In this document: in pieces, positions 27,063 to 36,276 of the stretch
Layout of the letters: every line of letters starts with the position of its first letter
Position numbering within the stretch: position 1 is the first letter of the stretch
Origin: Bacteroidales bacterium
Lineage (GTDB): Bacteria; Bacteroidota; Bacteroidia; Bacteroidales; GCA-2748055
DNA: 64,000 nt
Assembly: GCA_023138875.1 (NCBI GenBank)
Contig: JAGLOO010000004.1
Location: forward strand, 62,001-126,000
Direction of reading: 5' to 3'
Notes under the pieces: model-generated
What the model saw: only the letters and a program-made list of their open reading frames with translations
What the model was told of the DNA's origin: nothing
The model's database searches: none
Program-made: the position numbers and the translations under genes

Positions 27063-27084
27063 AAGGTATTTGATTATTTTTTCC

Positions 27085-27092
27085 TATTTTTG
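27085..27092 (+). promoter_or_regulatory. -7 box for the Crp-family gene
   Basis: TATTTTTG matches TAnnTTTG, 40 bases before the ATG at 27133 and 22 bases after the nadE stop. No -33 TTG at proper spacing. Confidence 0.4.
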
Positions 27093-27132
27093 TGTGTTAT
27101 TTAACATCGTACGACCAAATAACTAAACAATA

Positions 27133-27834
27133 ATGCTGGAAAGGAACTACAATGCAGATGACTGTATAGATAATCCGAAATCTGTATTTACAGTACTTAC
27201 CCCCAAAGAGAAAGAATTCCTGAAACAAAATTATACCTGTGCTTTTTATAAGAAAGGTGAGATCATTTTCAAAGAAGGCGACAAGCCCATAGGATTGATG
27301 ATCCTGGCAGAAGGAAAGGTAAAGATCTTTAAAGAGGGAGTTGGAGGAAGAGAACAGATCGTCAGGATGGCCAAGCCAGTAGGTTTCATTGGTTACAGGG
27401 CACTGTTCGCAGAAGAGAACCACACGGCCACCGCAGTGGCCATTGAGGATTGTGTATCCTGCATTGTGGATAAAGAGAGTGTATACAGGGTTATACGCAG
27501 CAATGCTGAACTGAGCATGAGCATTATACATTCCTTCGCTTCCGAGCTTGGTTTTTCACACGATCGAACGGTCACACTTACACAGAAACATATCCGCGGA
27601 AGACTTGCCGAATCCCTGATCTTTCTGAAAGATACCTATGGATACGAAGATGACAGCAAAACCATCAAGATCTATCTATCACGTGAGGATGTTGCCAACC
27701 TTTCCAACATGACCACATCCAATGCCATCCGTACCCTTTCCACCTTTGCCCAGGAGGGTGTGATTTCCATTGACGGCAGGAAAATCAGGATACTCGACCT
27801 GCCCAAATTGGAACGCATCAGTGAGCTGGGATAG
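27133..27834 (+). CDS. Crp/Fnr family transcriptional regulator
   Basis: 233 residues. A cyclic-nucleotide-binding-like beta-roll (about 20-140: GEIIFKEGDKPIGLMILAEGKVKIF) is joined by a dimer helix to a winged HTH (about 165-225: YLSREDVANLSNMTTSNAIRTLSTFAQEGVISIDGRKIRILD). There is no N-terminal Cys cluster like that of Fnr, so it does not look like an Fe-S oxygen sensor; the ligand is unknown. The lipid A acyltransferase gene begins 3 bases after its stop, which suggests cotranscription. Confidence 0.93.
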   Translation: MLERNYNADDCIDNPKSVFTVLTPKEKEFLKQNYTCAFYKKGEIIFKEGDKPIGLMILAEGKVKIFKEGVGGREQIVRMAKPVGFIGYRALFAEENHTATAVAIEDCVSCIVDKESVYRVIRSNAELSMSIIHSFASELGFSHDRTVTLTQKHIRGRLAESLIFLKDTYGYEDDSKTIKIYLSREDVANLSNMTTSNAIRTLSTFAQEGVISIDGRKIRILDLPKLERISELG

Positions 27835-27837
27835 AGA

Positions 27838-28737
27838 ATGGAATTTATCAGCTATATCCTTACACGCAGCCTCATCTGGTTGTTGCATTTATTACCCGAA
27901 CAGATGCTTTACTTTTTCTCAGACTGCTTGTATGTGATCAACTATTACCTGGTTGGTTACCGGAAAAAGGTAGTCTTTGACAACATTTCAAATGCATTTC
28001 CAGATTATAGCCAGCAGGAAGTGCGGCGGACTGCAAAGAGGTTCTATCACCATCTATGCGATTTGATCCTTGAATCGGCCATATCGCATTTCTATAGTGA
28101 ATCCCGGGCCATGAAAAGAATTAAATACACCAATCCGGAATTGCTGGATGACATCTACAGGAAGGGAAAACAGGTAATGGCTGTTACCGCACATTATGGC
28201 AACTGGGAGTACCTCTCCACAATGGGACTGACTACGAAATACACCATCATTGGGATTTACAAACCATTAAAAAACAAGTATTTTGACAGAATGGTGCAGA
28301 AAAACCGGCAACGATTTGGTGCTGTTACAGTTTCCATGAATGGGGTGGCGAGGAAACTGATCACTTTTCAACGGGAAAACAGACCTGCTCTGACCCTCTT
28401 TCTTTCGGACCAGCGTCCCGTGTGGGAACATATACAGTACTGGACAAAATTCATGGGACTCGATACACCGCTCTACCTCGGTACAGAAAAGCTTGCCAGG
28501 AAGCTGGATGCTGCGGTTGTTTTCCTAAAGATCAGGAAGGTGAGAAGGGGACGGTATGAGGTGGATATTGAACTGATCTGCGAGGATCCGAACAACCTTG
28601 AACCTTTTGAGATCACGGAGGCTCATGTAAAGATCCTTGAAAACCTCATCAGGGAAGCACCGGAGTACTGGCTCTGGTCACACCGCAGATGGAAGCATTC
28701 GTATGAAAGGTTCCTGGAAGAGCGCGGAGCGATCTAA
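27838..28737 (+). CDS. Lysophospholipid/lipid A acyltransferase (LpxL/HtrB family)
   Basis: 299 residues. An N-terminal membrane helix region is followed by the catalytic HX4E motif H119-YGNW-E124 and the conserved block LFLSDQRP. The family adds late acyl chains to lipid A at the inner membrane. The C-terminal PEYWLWSHRRWK is diagnostic. Bacteroidota lipid A is often under-acylated, so specificity is open. It shares a 4-base stop overlap (CTAA) with the convergent glycosyltransferase fusion gene, another envelope gene. Confidence 0.93.
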   Translation: MEFISYILTRSLIWLLHLLPEQMLYFFSDCLYVINYYLVGYRKKVVFDNISNAFPDYSQQEVRRTAKRFYHHLCDLILESAISHFYSESRAMKRIKYTNPELLDDIYRKGKQVMAVTAHYGNWEYLSTMGLTTKYTIIGIYKPLKNKYFDRMVQKNRQRFGAVTVSMNGVARKLITFQRENRPALTLFLSDQRPVWEHIQYWTKFMGLDTPLYLGTEKLARKLDAAVVFLKIRKVRRGRYEVDIELICEDPNNLEPFEITEAHVKILENLIREAPEYWLWSHRRWKHSYERFLEERGAI

Positions 28738-30596
28738 ATACCATTTGACGGGATAAATAAATCCTGGATTTTTCCCAGTAAATCCTCAAAAGAAAACAAT
28801 TCCTCAATTCGTTTTCTGCCATTGGTTCCCATCTGTTGACGCAGGGCTTTATTGCCGGCCAGTTCACACACCCTATCTGCCATTTCCCTCACATCTCCAT
28901 TCCGGGTAATGTAGCCGGAGGCCCCATGGGTGATCACTTCTGAAGAGGACTTGATGTCAAAGACAACAACCGGTAAACTGCATGCCATGGCCTCATTGAT
29001 CACATTGCTGAATCCCTCATAACGGGAGGTGAGCAGGAAAATATCAAGAGATCTATAAAATGCGGGCATATCCTCCACAAAGCCAACGAAATCAACCTGC
29101 TGGTCTACCTTCAGGTCCCTTGCCTTTTTCTTCAGAGCTGGTAACAGCCTGCCCTCCCCGGCTATCAATAGCCTGAACGGATAAGAGCTCTCCTTCAGCT
29201 CCTTTAACAACTCAAGAAGATACTTATGACCTTTCTCTTGTGATAACCTGCCGGCACATCCCAGTATAATTTCCCCGTCACGTGCACGATACAGCGGTTG
29301 AGTGTTCTGGTTGTATTTGTGTAAATAGACTCCGTTATAAATAATGCAGATCTTGTCCTCCGGTACCAGTGATTCATTATTGGCCAATATGGTGCGTTTA
29401 ACTTCTTTCGAGTTGGCCACGATCCTTGTAATCACCCGCCTGAAAAAGTACCTGTTAATGGGGGTGTTCCTGATCGGGATGGCACTCCCCCTGCGGTAAA
29501 TGATCCTCGGCACCCCTGCAATCTTCGCTGCAATGCTGGCAATTTTCATATCGCCCGACAGGCTTGTCACCAGGGCACCCACCTTTTCCCGCCTGAATAA
29601 CCTGACAATCCTGAAAACCTTCATAGGATTTAAAAAACTCAGGTTGGAGATGCGTATCCCATATCCGGGAATCCCGATCTCTCTCAGCCTGACAGAAAGC
29701 GGACTACCTGGAGAGGATACAATCAGTGCACGGTGGTGCTTCTTTGCAAGGAAAGAGGCCACGTCATAATGCCATTTCTCTCCCCCACCCCAGGTGTTCA
29801 TGCTGTTGAAGAAACAGATGGTCTGTTTCTGGATCAGTTTTTCATCCTTATAGATAATCCTGAGTTTGACATATTTCAGGAAAACCTCATGAGCCGAGTT
29901 TACACTCACAATAAAACCGTAGTATCCATCAAGGAATCCGGTCTTGAACAGGAAATCCTTGATAAATCGCCAGAGGGGATGGAGGAGGATGCTGGAGGAA
30001 TACACACGCCTGCCCCGTTCATAATAAGACCGTGCCAGGATGGTTGAAAATGCATTCATCTGCTCCAGGTGCTCGCTGACGGAATAATAGGAATAATGCA
30101 AAATGTCCCCTTTCAGAAAACGCCTGGAGGCACCTTTGTTAAGATAAAACCTGTCGTGTGGATTAAATCCTCCCCAGTTTCCTTTCCTGGCATCCCATAG
30201 CCTCAGTTTTTTTGATGGATACCAACTTGTATGGCGGATCCATTTGCCGCAATAGTTGGTCAGTCTGTTAAAATAGTAACCATAATGGGTCCAGTTCTCC
30301 TTCGCTTTCAGGATGGAAGCACGCAATTCATCAGAGAGCGCTTCATCCGCATCCAGTGAGAGAATGTACGGGGAACCGGCCTGCAGGATGGCCCAGTTTT
30401 TCTGTTCAATGTGCCCTGTGAATTTGTGCCGGATAAACCGCACATTAAAAGCCTTGCATATCTTCTCAGTCCTGTCGGTGGAATAGCTATCCACCACAAC
30501 TATTTCATCGGCTACACCTTTAAGTGATTCAAGGCAACGCTGGATATTTCGTTCCTCGTTTTTGGTGATGATTACTGCTGATATCCGGACTTTCAT
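28734..30596 (-). CDS. Bifunctional glycosyltransferase: GT2 (WaaE/KdtX-like) fused to GT4
   Basis: 620 residues. Residues 1-250 are a complete GT2 domain (ISAVIITKNEERNIQRCL, VVVDSYSTDRT, DADEAL at 82-87), closest in style to WaaE/KdtX enzymes that add a sugar to the LPS inner core. After a basic linker, residues 258-620 form a GT4 enzyme (FFNSMNTWGGGEKW acceptor loop; GCAGRLSQEKGHKYLLELL; RYEGFSNVINEAMACSLPVVV with the EX7E-like motif). Two successive glycosyl transfers on one LPS or glycan chain are likely, given the adjacent lipid A acyltransferase gene. Both domains look intact. Confidence 0.88.
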   Translation of the reverse strand: MKVRISAVIITKNEERNIQRCLESLKGVADEIVVVDSYSTDRTEKICKAFNVRFIRHKFTGHIEQKNWAILQAGSPYILSLDADEALSDELRASILKAKENWTHYGYYFNRLTNYCGKWIRHTSWYPSKKLRLWDARKGNWGGFNPHDRFYLNKGASRRFLKGDILHYSYYSVSEHLEQMNAFSTILARSYYERGRRVYSSSILLHPLWRFIKDFLFKTGFLDGYYGFIVSVNSAHEVFLKYVKLRIIYKDEKLIQKQTICFFNSMNTWGGGEKWHYDVASFLAKKHHRALIVSSPGSPLSVRLREIGIPGYGIRISNLSFLNPMKVFRIVRLFRREKVGALVTSLSGDMKIASIAAKIAGVPRIIYRRGSAIPIRNTPINRYFFRRVITRIVANSKEVKRTILANNESLVPEDKICIIYNGVYLHKYNQNTQPLYRARDGEIILGCAGRLSQEKGHKYLLELLKELKESSYPFRLLIAGEGRLLPALKKKARDLKVDQQVDFVGFVEDMPAFYRSLDIFLLTSRYEGFSNVINEAMACSLPVVVFDIKSSSEVITHGASGYITRNGDVREMADRVCELAGNKALRQQMGTNGRKRIEELFSFEDLLGKIQDLFIPSNGI

Positions 30597-30603
30597 GTGA
30601 CAA

Positions 30604-33060
30604 TTATTCCTGCAAATATACTCTTTTCACCCGCTCCGGGATAGCCGTCAGTATTTCATAGGGAATGGTTCCTGCCTGATTTGCCAGTTCTGTAACCAGT
30701 TGGTACTTCCCGAATATTTCTACCTCATCTCCTTCGGACACATCCAATCCGGTGACATCAATCATGGTCATATCCATGCAGATATTTCCTATAGTAGGTG
30801 CGTTTACTCCGTTGATCCATACCATTCCCACACCATTCCCCAATCTTCTGTTCATCCCGTCTGCGTACCCCACCGGAATGGTTGCAATCCTGCTGTCCTG
30901 ACTGGCTACTCCTGCCCTGGAATATCCGATGGTTTCCCCCTCTTTGACTGCCCTGACCTGCGAGATGGTGGTAATAAATGAGCTGGCAGGAATAAGGTTC
31001 TTTCCCAGCCCGATCCCATGAAGCCCGATCCCCAGCCTGACCATGTCATACTGAGCATCCCGGAACCTTTCGATGCCTGCCGAATTCAACAGATGTTTGT
31101 CAAAAGGTTCTTTGAGGGCATCGGATAATCTGGAAGTGATTCCTTCAAAATCCCGGATTTGCCTGTGCGTAAATGCATCATGTTCAGATTCATCACTGGC
31201 GGCCAGGTGAGAAAAAACAGAAGCCACTCTGAATTCTTCATGTTTCAGCCATGGAACAAGTGCATCCACCTCCTCGTCCTGGAATCCGAGCCGGTGCATT
31301 CCTGTATCAAGTTTAATATGTATCGGGTATTGTTTGATGCCCCGGTAATGAATGATCTCATATAACGCTTCAACTCCCTTAAAACTGTAGATTTCGGGTT
31401 CAAGCTGATAATCCAGCATCTGGCTGAATCCTGAAGGATCGGGATTTAATACCATGATGGGAAGGTAAATACCCGCCTTTCGCAGTTCAACTCCCTCATC
31501 AATAAAAGCAACGGCCAGGTAATCTACCTTATGGTATTGCAAGAAATTGGCTATCTCCAAATTCCCGCTTCCATAAGAAAGGGCCTTGACCATCACCATG
31601 ATTTTCACCCTATCCTTCAGTTGTGATCTGAAGTAATTGAGGTTATGGACCATTGCATTCAGGTCAATCTCAAGCAGGGTCTGATGGGTTTTCAGCTGCA
31701 ATTCCCCGGTGATTCTTTCGAATCCAAATTTCCTTGAACCTTTGATCAGTACGGTTCGGTCTTTGAACCAGGTCCGGTCCATTCTCCTGAGAAATTCTCC
31801 GGTATCATGAAAAAACAGGCTATCTCCTGAAAAGAGCGCCCTGTGCTGCATCATTGCAGGACCAATGCCTATGAATTGTTCGATCCCCTTCCGGTGGATC
31901 AGTGAAGCAATTTCAGCATACAAAACACGGTTCTCCAGGTCACTTTGCAACAAATCAGAAAGGATGATTAATTTGCCATCCCGGTGATCCTGCTGATTCA
32001 TCAGGTCAAGGGCAGCAGCCAGTCCGCCGATATCCGAATTGTATGCATCATTGATCAGAACACTTCCCTGGATTCCCTGGAGCATCTCCAGGCGCATGGA
32101 TACTGGTTCAATATTTCCGATGCGTTCCTCTGCTCTTTCAACAGGAAGACCCACCTCAATGGAAAATGTAAGGGCATGCAATGCATTCTCGATGGATGCA
32201 TCATCACTGAAAGGCAGGTTGAAACTGAACTGACCATTGGGTAAAACGGCAGTGACTTCGGTTCTTGACGATGTTTTTTTTCCGATCTGGTAGGTGTAGG
32301 CGGCTTTTCCACCGATGCTCCAGTCAATGATTTCAGCTTCAAGATCAGATAAATATGACTTCAGCGTCCTGGAGCCTGTACCAACGTCTGATCTGCAAAT
32401 GACTTTTTTGCAACCGCTGAAAAGCAAAAGCTTCTCCCCGAGCTTTTCCTCCAGACTTTTAAAGTTCTTCTGGTGCGCTGTTCCCAGGTTGGTAAACAAA
32501 CCTATTTCGGGCTGAATGATTGGTCTGAGTTTCTCCATCTCGCCCGGACGTGAAATACCGGCTTCAATGATGGCCAGTTCATGATGCTCGCCAATCATCC
32601 AAACAGAAAGCGGAACCCCCACCTGGCTGTTGTAACTTTTGGGACTTCGATGGACGCTGAATTGATCACTCAAACACTGATAGATCCACTCTTTCACAAT
32701 GGTCTTTCCATTGCTCCCGGTAATGGCAGCCACTGTACCTTCAAAGGTCTGCCGCCTGGCTGCCGCCATCTCCTGTAGCCCTGCCAGGGTATTCTCCACC
32801 AGGCAGAACCCGGCATCCACATAAGAAGATATATCAGGTAGCCGGGATACCAGAAAGGCCCGGATTCCTCTGCCATATAGCTCCTTAATGTAGTCGTGTC
32901 CATCATGCTGTTCCCCTACCAGGGCAACAAACATTGTGGCTTCGGAAGGTGCCAGCGTCCTGCTATCGATAGCAAGGGTGCTGACGGGGATGCTGGCATC
33001 ACCATGGATCGTACCATGAATATGAGATCCTATTTCATTCAGTGTCCATTCAAATCCCAT
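30604..33060 (-). CDS. murF-alr: MurF-Alr fusion: UDP-MurNAc-tripeptide:D-Ala-D-Ala ligase + alanine racemase
   Basis: 818 residues. The MurF half (1 to about 450) has the ATP loop GSNGKT (115-120), and AIIEAGISRPGEMEKL of Mur ligases. The racemase half (about 455-818) has the PLP lysine K492 in MVKALSYGSG, HIKLDTGMHRLGF and a C-terminal GNICMDMTMIDVTG. The protein makes D-Ala and attaches D-Ala-D-Ala to the peptidoglycan precursor. This fusion is known in Bacteroidota. With ddl at 54.3 kb the window encodes the whole D-Ala branch. It is 8 bases before the GT fusion gene. Confidence 0.95.
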   Translation of the reverse strand: MGFEWTLNEIGSHIHGTIHGDASIPVSTLAIDSRTLAPSEATMFVALVGEQHDGHDYIKELYGRGIRAFLVSRLPDISSYVDAGFCLVENTLAGLQEMAAARRQTFEGTVAAITGSNGKTIVKEWIYQCLSDQFSVHRSPKSYNSQVGVPLSVWMIGEHHELAIIEAGISRPGEMEKLRPIIQPEIGLFTNLGTAHQKNFKSLEEKLGEKLLLFSGCKKVICRSDVGTGSRTLKSYLSDLEAEIIDWSIGGKAAYTYQIGKKTSSRTEVTAVLPNGQFSFNLPFSDDASIENALHALTFSIEVGLPVERAEERIGNIEPVSMRLEMLQGIQGSVLINDAYNSDIGGLAAALDLMNQQDHRDGKLIILSDLLQSDLENRVLYAEIASLIHRKGIEQFIGIGPAMMQHRALFSGDSLFFHDTGEFLRRMDRTWFKDRTVLIKGSRKFGFERITGELQLKTHQTLLEIDLNAMVHNLNYFRSQLKDRVKIMVMVKALSYGSGNLEIANFLQYHKVDYLAVAFIDEGVELRKAGIYLPIMVLNPDPSGFSQMLDYQLEPEIYSFKGVEALYEIIHYRGIKQYPIHIKLDTGMHRLGFQDEEVDALVPWLKHEEFRVASVFSHLAASDESEHDAFTHRQIRDFEGITSRLSDALKEPFDKHLLNSAGIERFRDAQYDMVRLGIGLHGIGLGKNLIPASSFITTISQVRAVKEGETIGYSRAGVASQDSRIATIPVGYADGMNRRLGNGVGMVWINGVNAPTIGNICMDMTMIDVTGLDVSEGDEVEIFGKYQLVTELANQAGTIPYEILTAIPERVKRVYLQE

Positions 33061-33066
33061 AATCAG

Positions 33067-33648
33067 CTACCTCCTGGTATTGGCCTTTGAATAACACACC
33101 CTGCAAAGTGGTTCATAAATATCTGTTTCTCCCAGAACGATCAATTTATCGTCTTCCGACAACCGGTGGGTATAATGTGCCAGAGTCCCACACCTCATGC
33201 AGATGGCATGTACTTTGGTTACATATTCTGCAATGGATAACAGCTTTGGCATGGGTCCGAAAGGAATTCCCCGGTAATCCATATCCAGTCCGGCGACAAT
33301 AACACGTACACCGCTATATGCCAGTTGGTTGCAAACATCCACCAGCCCATCATCAAAGAACTGAGCTTCATCGATCCCCACAACCTCGACCTCACTGGCC
33401 AGCAGAATAATGTTTGTGGCAGAGTCGACCGGGGTACTGTGAATTGCATTGTCGTCATGGGACACCACTTCCTCAACCGAATACCTGATCTCGATCCTCG
33501 GTTTGAAGATCTCCACCTTCTGCCTGGCAAACCTGGCCCTTTTCAGCCGCCGTATCAATTCTTCTGTTTTCCCTGAAAACATGGACCCGGTTATCACTTC
33601 TATCCAACCCTGGCCACTGGATTTATCTACCGTGTTTTCAAGAAACAT
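33067..33648 (-). CDS. tdk: Thymidine kinase (type II)
   Basis: 193 residues. P-loop [24 protein letters not shown] lid/Asp motif, and four zinc cysteines in CMRCG and CRVC. It phosphorylates thymidine for salvage. The start ATG gives about 17 residues before the P-loop strand. It lies 6 bases upstream of murF-alr on the same strand and is divergent from the Pro-rich gene. Confidence 0.96.
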   Translation of the reverse strand: MFLENTVDKSSGQGWIEVITGSMFSGKTEELIRRLKRARFARQKVEIFKPRIEIRYSVEEVVSHDDNAIHSTPVDSATNIILLASEVEVVGIDEAQFFDDGLVDVCNQLAYSGVRVIVAGLDMDYRGIPFGPMPKLLSIAEYVTKVHAICMRCGTLAHYTHRLSEDDKLIVLGETDIYEPLCRVCYSKANTRR

Positions 33649-33675
33649 GATACAAGATTATATAAAGATTATCGT

Positions 33676-33683
33676 TAGTTTTG
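33676..33683 (+). promoter_or_regulatory. -7 box for the Pro-rich protein and rsmI
   Basis: TAGTTTTG fits TAnnTTTG, 34 bases before ATG 33718 in the 69-base divergent gap with tdk. A -33 element is not evident. Confidence 0.35.
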
Positions 33684-33717
33684 TAACGACCCCAAGACAC
33701 CAAAGTGTAGTAATATC

Positions 33718-34407
33718 ATGGAAATAAAACACACCATAGAAATTCTGACTAAAGATATACAAGATATAGAAAAATTGATCGGGAACCTTAATAATTCTCA
33801 GGAAGGATCGGCTATTGAACTGGACCTGGCACTTTCAAAACTGAGGAATGTATATGAAATACTCACCATGATCAAGGCTGATATGCTTTATGCCAGGACT
33901 CAACCAGTTCACCAAACCGGACAGACAGTACCCGCTGCGTCGGTTGTACCTCCACCCGCTCCTGAACCAATCCCTGTACCTGAACCTACACCTGAACCTG
34001 AACCGGTAGCCATGCCTCAATCAGTGGCAGAAGACACAACCACAACCGCAGAACCTGAGGCGACAGCCAATCAGCAAGCTGAGATCCTTGCTGAGAAATT
34101 CTCTACTGAATCCAGCATCAATGAAAACATGGCGGGTCAGCGCAAAACAGACATGGATTCAAAACTGATGGGGCAGCCCATTGATAACATCAGCAGGAAC
34201 ATCGGGATCAACGACCGGTTCCTCATTATCCGCGAGCTGTTTGGAGGAGATGCTGATAAATTCAAAAAGCTTATAGATAACCTGGATGGGGCAGGTAATT
34301 TCCAGGACGCAATCATTCTCATCGAGGATAGCTTTTCTGACAACATGGAACACGAGGGCAGAGGCATCCTGGTAGGCCTGGCCAAACGCAGGTTTATCCG
34401 GGATTAA
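33718..34407 (+). CDS. Conserved-looking protein with Pro/Glu-rich linker, function unknown
   Basis: 229 residues, no signal peptide or membrane helix. Residues 1-60 are an amphipathic helical region (KHTIEILTKDIQDIEKLIGNL). Residues about 65-115 are a low-complexity Pro/Glu linker (PVPEPTPEPEPV). Residues 145-229 form a compact acidic domain (IGINDRFLIIRELFGGDADKF; AGNFQDAIILIEDSF). I do not recognise a named family. It begins 69 bases after the divergent tdk and its stop abuts the rsmI start, so the two are cotranscribed. Confidence 0.7.
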   Translation: MEIKHTIEILTKDIQDIEKLIGNLNNSQEGSAIELDLALSKLRNVYEILTMIKADMLYARTQPVHQTGQTVPAASVVPPPAPEPIPVPEPTPEPEPVAMPQSVAEDTTTTAEPEATANQQAEILAEKFSTESSINENMAGQRKTDMDSKLMGQPIDNISRNIGINDRFLIIRELFGGDADKFKKLIDNLDGAGNFQDAIILIEDSFSDNMEHEGRGILVGLAKRRFIRD

Positions 34408-34408
34408 T

Positions 34409-35086
34409 ATGTCAAAACTATACCTGGTACCCACGCCCATCGGAAACCTCGGCGACATCACTTTCAGGGCCATAGAGGTACTGAAAGAAGTTGACCTGGT
34501 ACTGGCGGAAGATACACGGAAGTCAGGGATCCTGCTCAAGCATTTCCAGATCAGCAAACCGGTCCATTCACACCATAAATTCAACGAACACCGTACCCTG
34601 GAATCCCTGATCCGGCGATTACAGGGGGGCACTTCCATAGCACTGATTACCGATGCAGGCACACCGGGCATTTCTGATCCGGGATTCCTGCTTGTTAGGG
34701 CCTGTATTGAACAGGGAATTGAAGTTGAGACCCTGCCCGGCCCTACAGCCTTTGTACCTGCGCTGGTCAATTCTGGTCTTCCATGTGACAGGTTTGTATT
34801 TGAAGGATTTCTGCCTCAGAAGAAAGGAAGACAAAAAAGACTGTCTGAATTATCTACAGAGAAGCGTACACTCATATTATATGAGTCCCCTTTCCGACTA
34901 TGTAAAACCCTTCTCCAGATTGCAGAACATGTTGGCTCTGACAGAAAAGCATCGGTCTCCAGAGAACTGACGAAATTTCATGAGGAGACCGTAAGAGGAA
35001 CGTTGGAAGAAGTCATTCAGCACTTCAGCAGTGAAACTGTGAAGGGTGAAATTGTAATAATCCTTGAAGGATTCAGTGGTGATTAA
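34409..35086 (+). CDS. rsmI: 16S rRNA (cytidine1402-2'-O)-methyltransferase RsmI
   Basis: 225 residues, slightly shorter than the E. coli enzyme. The start LYLVPTPIGNLGDITFRAIEVL, then LAEDTRKSGILLKHF and ALITDAGTPGISDPGFLLVRACI, are the tetrapyrrole-methylase-like signature of RsmI. It 2'-O-methylates C1402 in the ribosomal P site. The ATG is one base after the upstream stop. Its stop interlocks with that of the head-GIN gene (TTAA, 4-base overlap). Confidence 0.96.
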   Translation: MSKLYLVPTPIGNLGDITFRAIEVLKEVDLVLAEDTRKSGILLKHFQISKPVHSHHKFNEHRTLESLIRRLQGGTSIALITDAGTPGISDPGFLLVRACIEQGIEVETLPGPTAFVPALVNSGLPCDRFVFEGFLPQKKGRQKRLSELSTEKRTLILYESPFRLCKTLLQIAEHVGSDRKASVSRELTKFHEETVRGTLEEVIQHFSSETVKGEIVIILEGFSGD

Positions 35087-35982
35087 TAAGGCCTCACACT
35101 TCCCGAACCTGTAATCCGGTAACTGATAGTGGGATTTCCACGATAAATGATATCTCCGGATCCGGTAATGGTTGCCTCCAGAAAATCGGTGGCATATACA
35201 TATATCTTTCCCGTTCCTGTGGAGGTAGCTACAACATCCGATGCCCTGAGCTCAAGTGCATCAATTCTTCCAGATGAATTCAGGGTAAAATTTGCTACAT
35301 CCACCACACCTGTCAGGTCTATCCGTCCGGATCCACTCAGCACAGCATCCACACGGATCCCATCAATGAGAGTGGATCTCACCTTGCCTGAGCTGCTATG
35401 GCGGATGCTCACCTCTGAAGCTCCATTTACAAATCCAGCGTCAATGGTACCCGATCCTGACTGGATCATGCTGATCTCATCCACATTAGATTCATCTACA
35501 AAGATGGCTCCGGAACCAGTATTTCCAAGAACCATAGTGGTTGCATAAACGGTATCAATGCCCAGGAATCCCGATCCTGTGTTTAAACATTCAAATACAT
35601 CACCGTCCGCCACATCTGCCATCAATTTCCCTGACCCGGTTAATTTCAATACTTCTATTTCGGGCAGAGAGACATGTACCAGCACCGGCGCTCCCGACCT
35701 AAAACATGTACCGTCTTTTGTCTTTATAATCAGGGTATACCCCGAAACATAGGTTTCGATGATGGGCAAAAGGTTCTCCTGTGCCTCAACCTCAACGTGA
35801 AAGCTGTCAGATTGAGTTACATAAACTTCAAATGAACCTGTATTGGTGACCGCATTAAATTCCGTTGCCGGGCGGTCCTCAGTTACCACCGGTCCGGATC
35901 CGTCAATACAGGGGCCATAATAATAACAACCCGTTAGGCCGAATATGGAAATTAATGCACTTATAATAAATAATCGCTTCAT
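35083..35982 (-). CDS. Head-GIN (DUF2807) lipoprotein
   Basis: 299 residues from ATG 35982; the frame also begins with GTG 35985. A lipoprotein signal (LFIISALISIFGLTGC) is followed by the start of a DUF2807 'head-GIN' beta-helix: EFNAVTNTGSFEVYVTQSD, then about eight repeats with a GSG or SSG turn (LTGSGKL, NTGSGFL, NTGSGAI, QSGSGTI, LSGSGRI, STGTGKI, ITGSGDI). This makes an adhesin-like parallel beta-solenoid of unknown role on the cell envelope. Confidence 0.9.
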   Translation of the reverse strand: MKRLFIISALISIFGLTGCYYYGPCIDGSGPVVTEDRPATEFNAVTNTGSFEVYVTQSDSFHVEVEAQENLLPIIETYVSGYTLIIKTKDGTCFRSGAPVLVHVSLPEIEVLKLTGSGKLMADVADGDVFECLNTGSGFLGIDTVYATTMVLGNTGSGAIFVDESNVDEISMIQSGSGTIDAGFVNGASEVSIRHSSSGKVRSTLIDGIRVDAVLSGSGRIDLTGVVDVANFTLNSSGRIDALELRASDVVATSTGTGKIYVYATDFLEATITGSGDIIYRGNPTISYRITGSGSVRPY

Positions 35983-35985
35983 CAC

Positions 35986-36276
35986 TTTGTCAATTTAATT
36001 TAAACCAATCTTAATTCGTACAATCTAAAAGACAACAACAACCAACAAAGGATGCATCTCAACATAAGATAATGATCAATAAAACCTGGATGAATTCACA
36101 AAAGACCCGGACCAGTGTACGATTCCGAACACTTCCGTCACGCTTTCGTTCAATATTTTTCTTTTTTAACAATTGTAATAATACGCTATATTCGTCTGTT
36201 CTTTAACTATTTACATAGTTTGGCACACATTATGAAAGCAGTGTAGTAAAACGCAAAATAAAAAAAACCTAGAGTC
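35986..36276. other. Divergent intergenic region, no gene found
   Basis: 291 bases between the head-GIN lipoprotein and the WMTAPF gene. A 45-codon frame beginning near 36071 has no supporting features. TTTGGCACACATTATG near 36220 resembles the -24 half of a sigma-54 site, but its -12 half is poor. The -7 box of either flanking gene is not obvious. Confidence 0.4.

Noticed and set aside
36071-36205. 45-codon frame in the head-GIN/WMTAPF gap
   Set aside because: No homology, signal or start context; stop density and composition are as for random intergenic sequence.
36218-36236. Sigma-54-like site TGGCAC near the WMTAPF gene
   Set aside because: Only the -24 half fits; the -12 half lacks TTGC.
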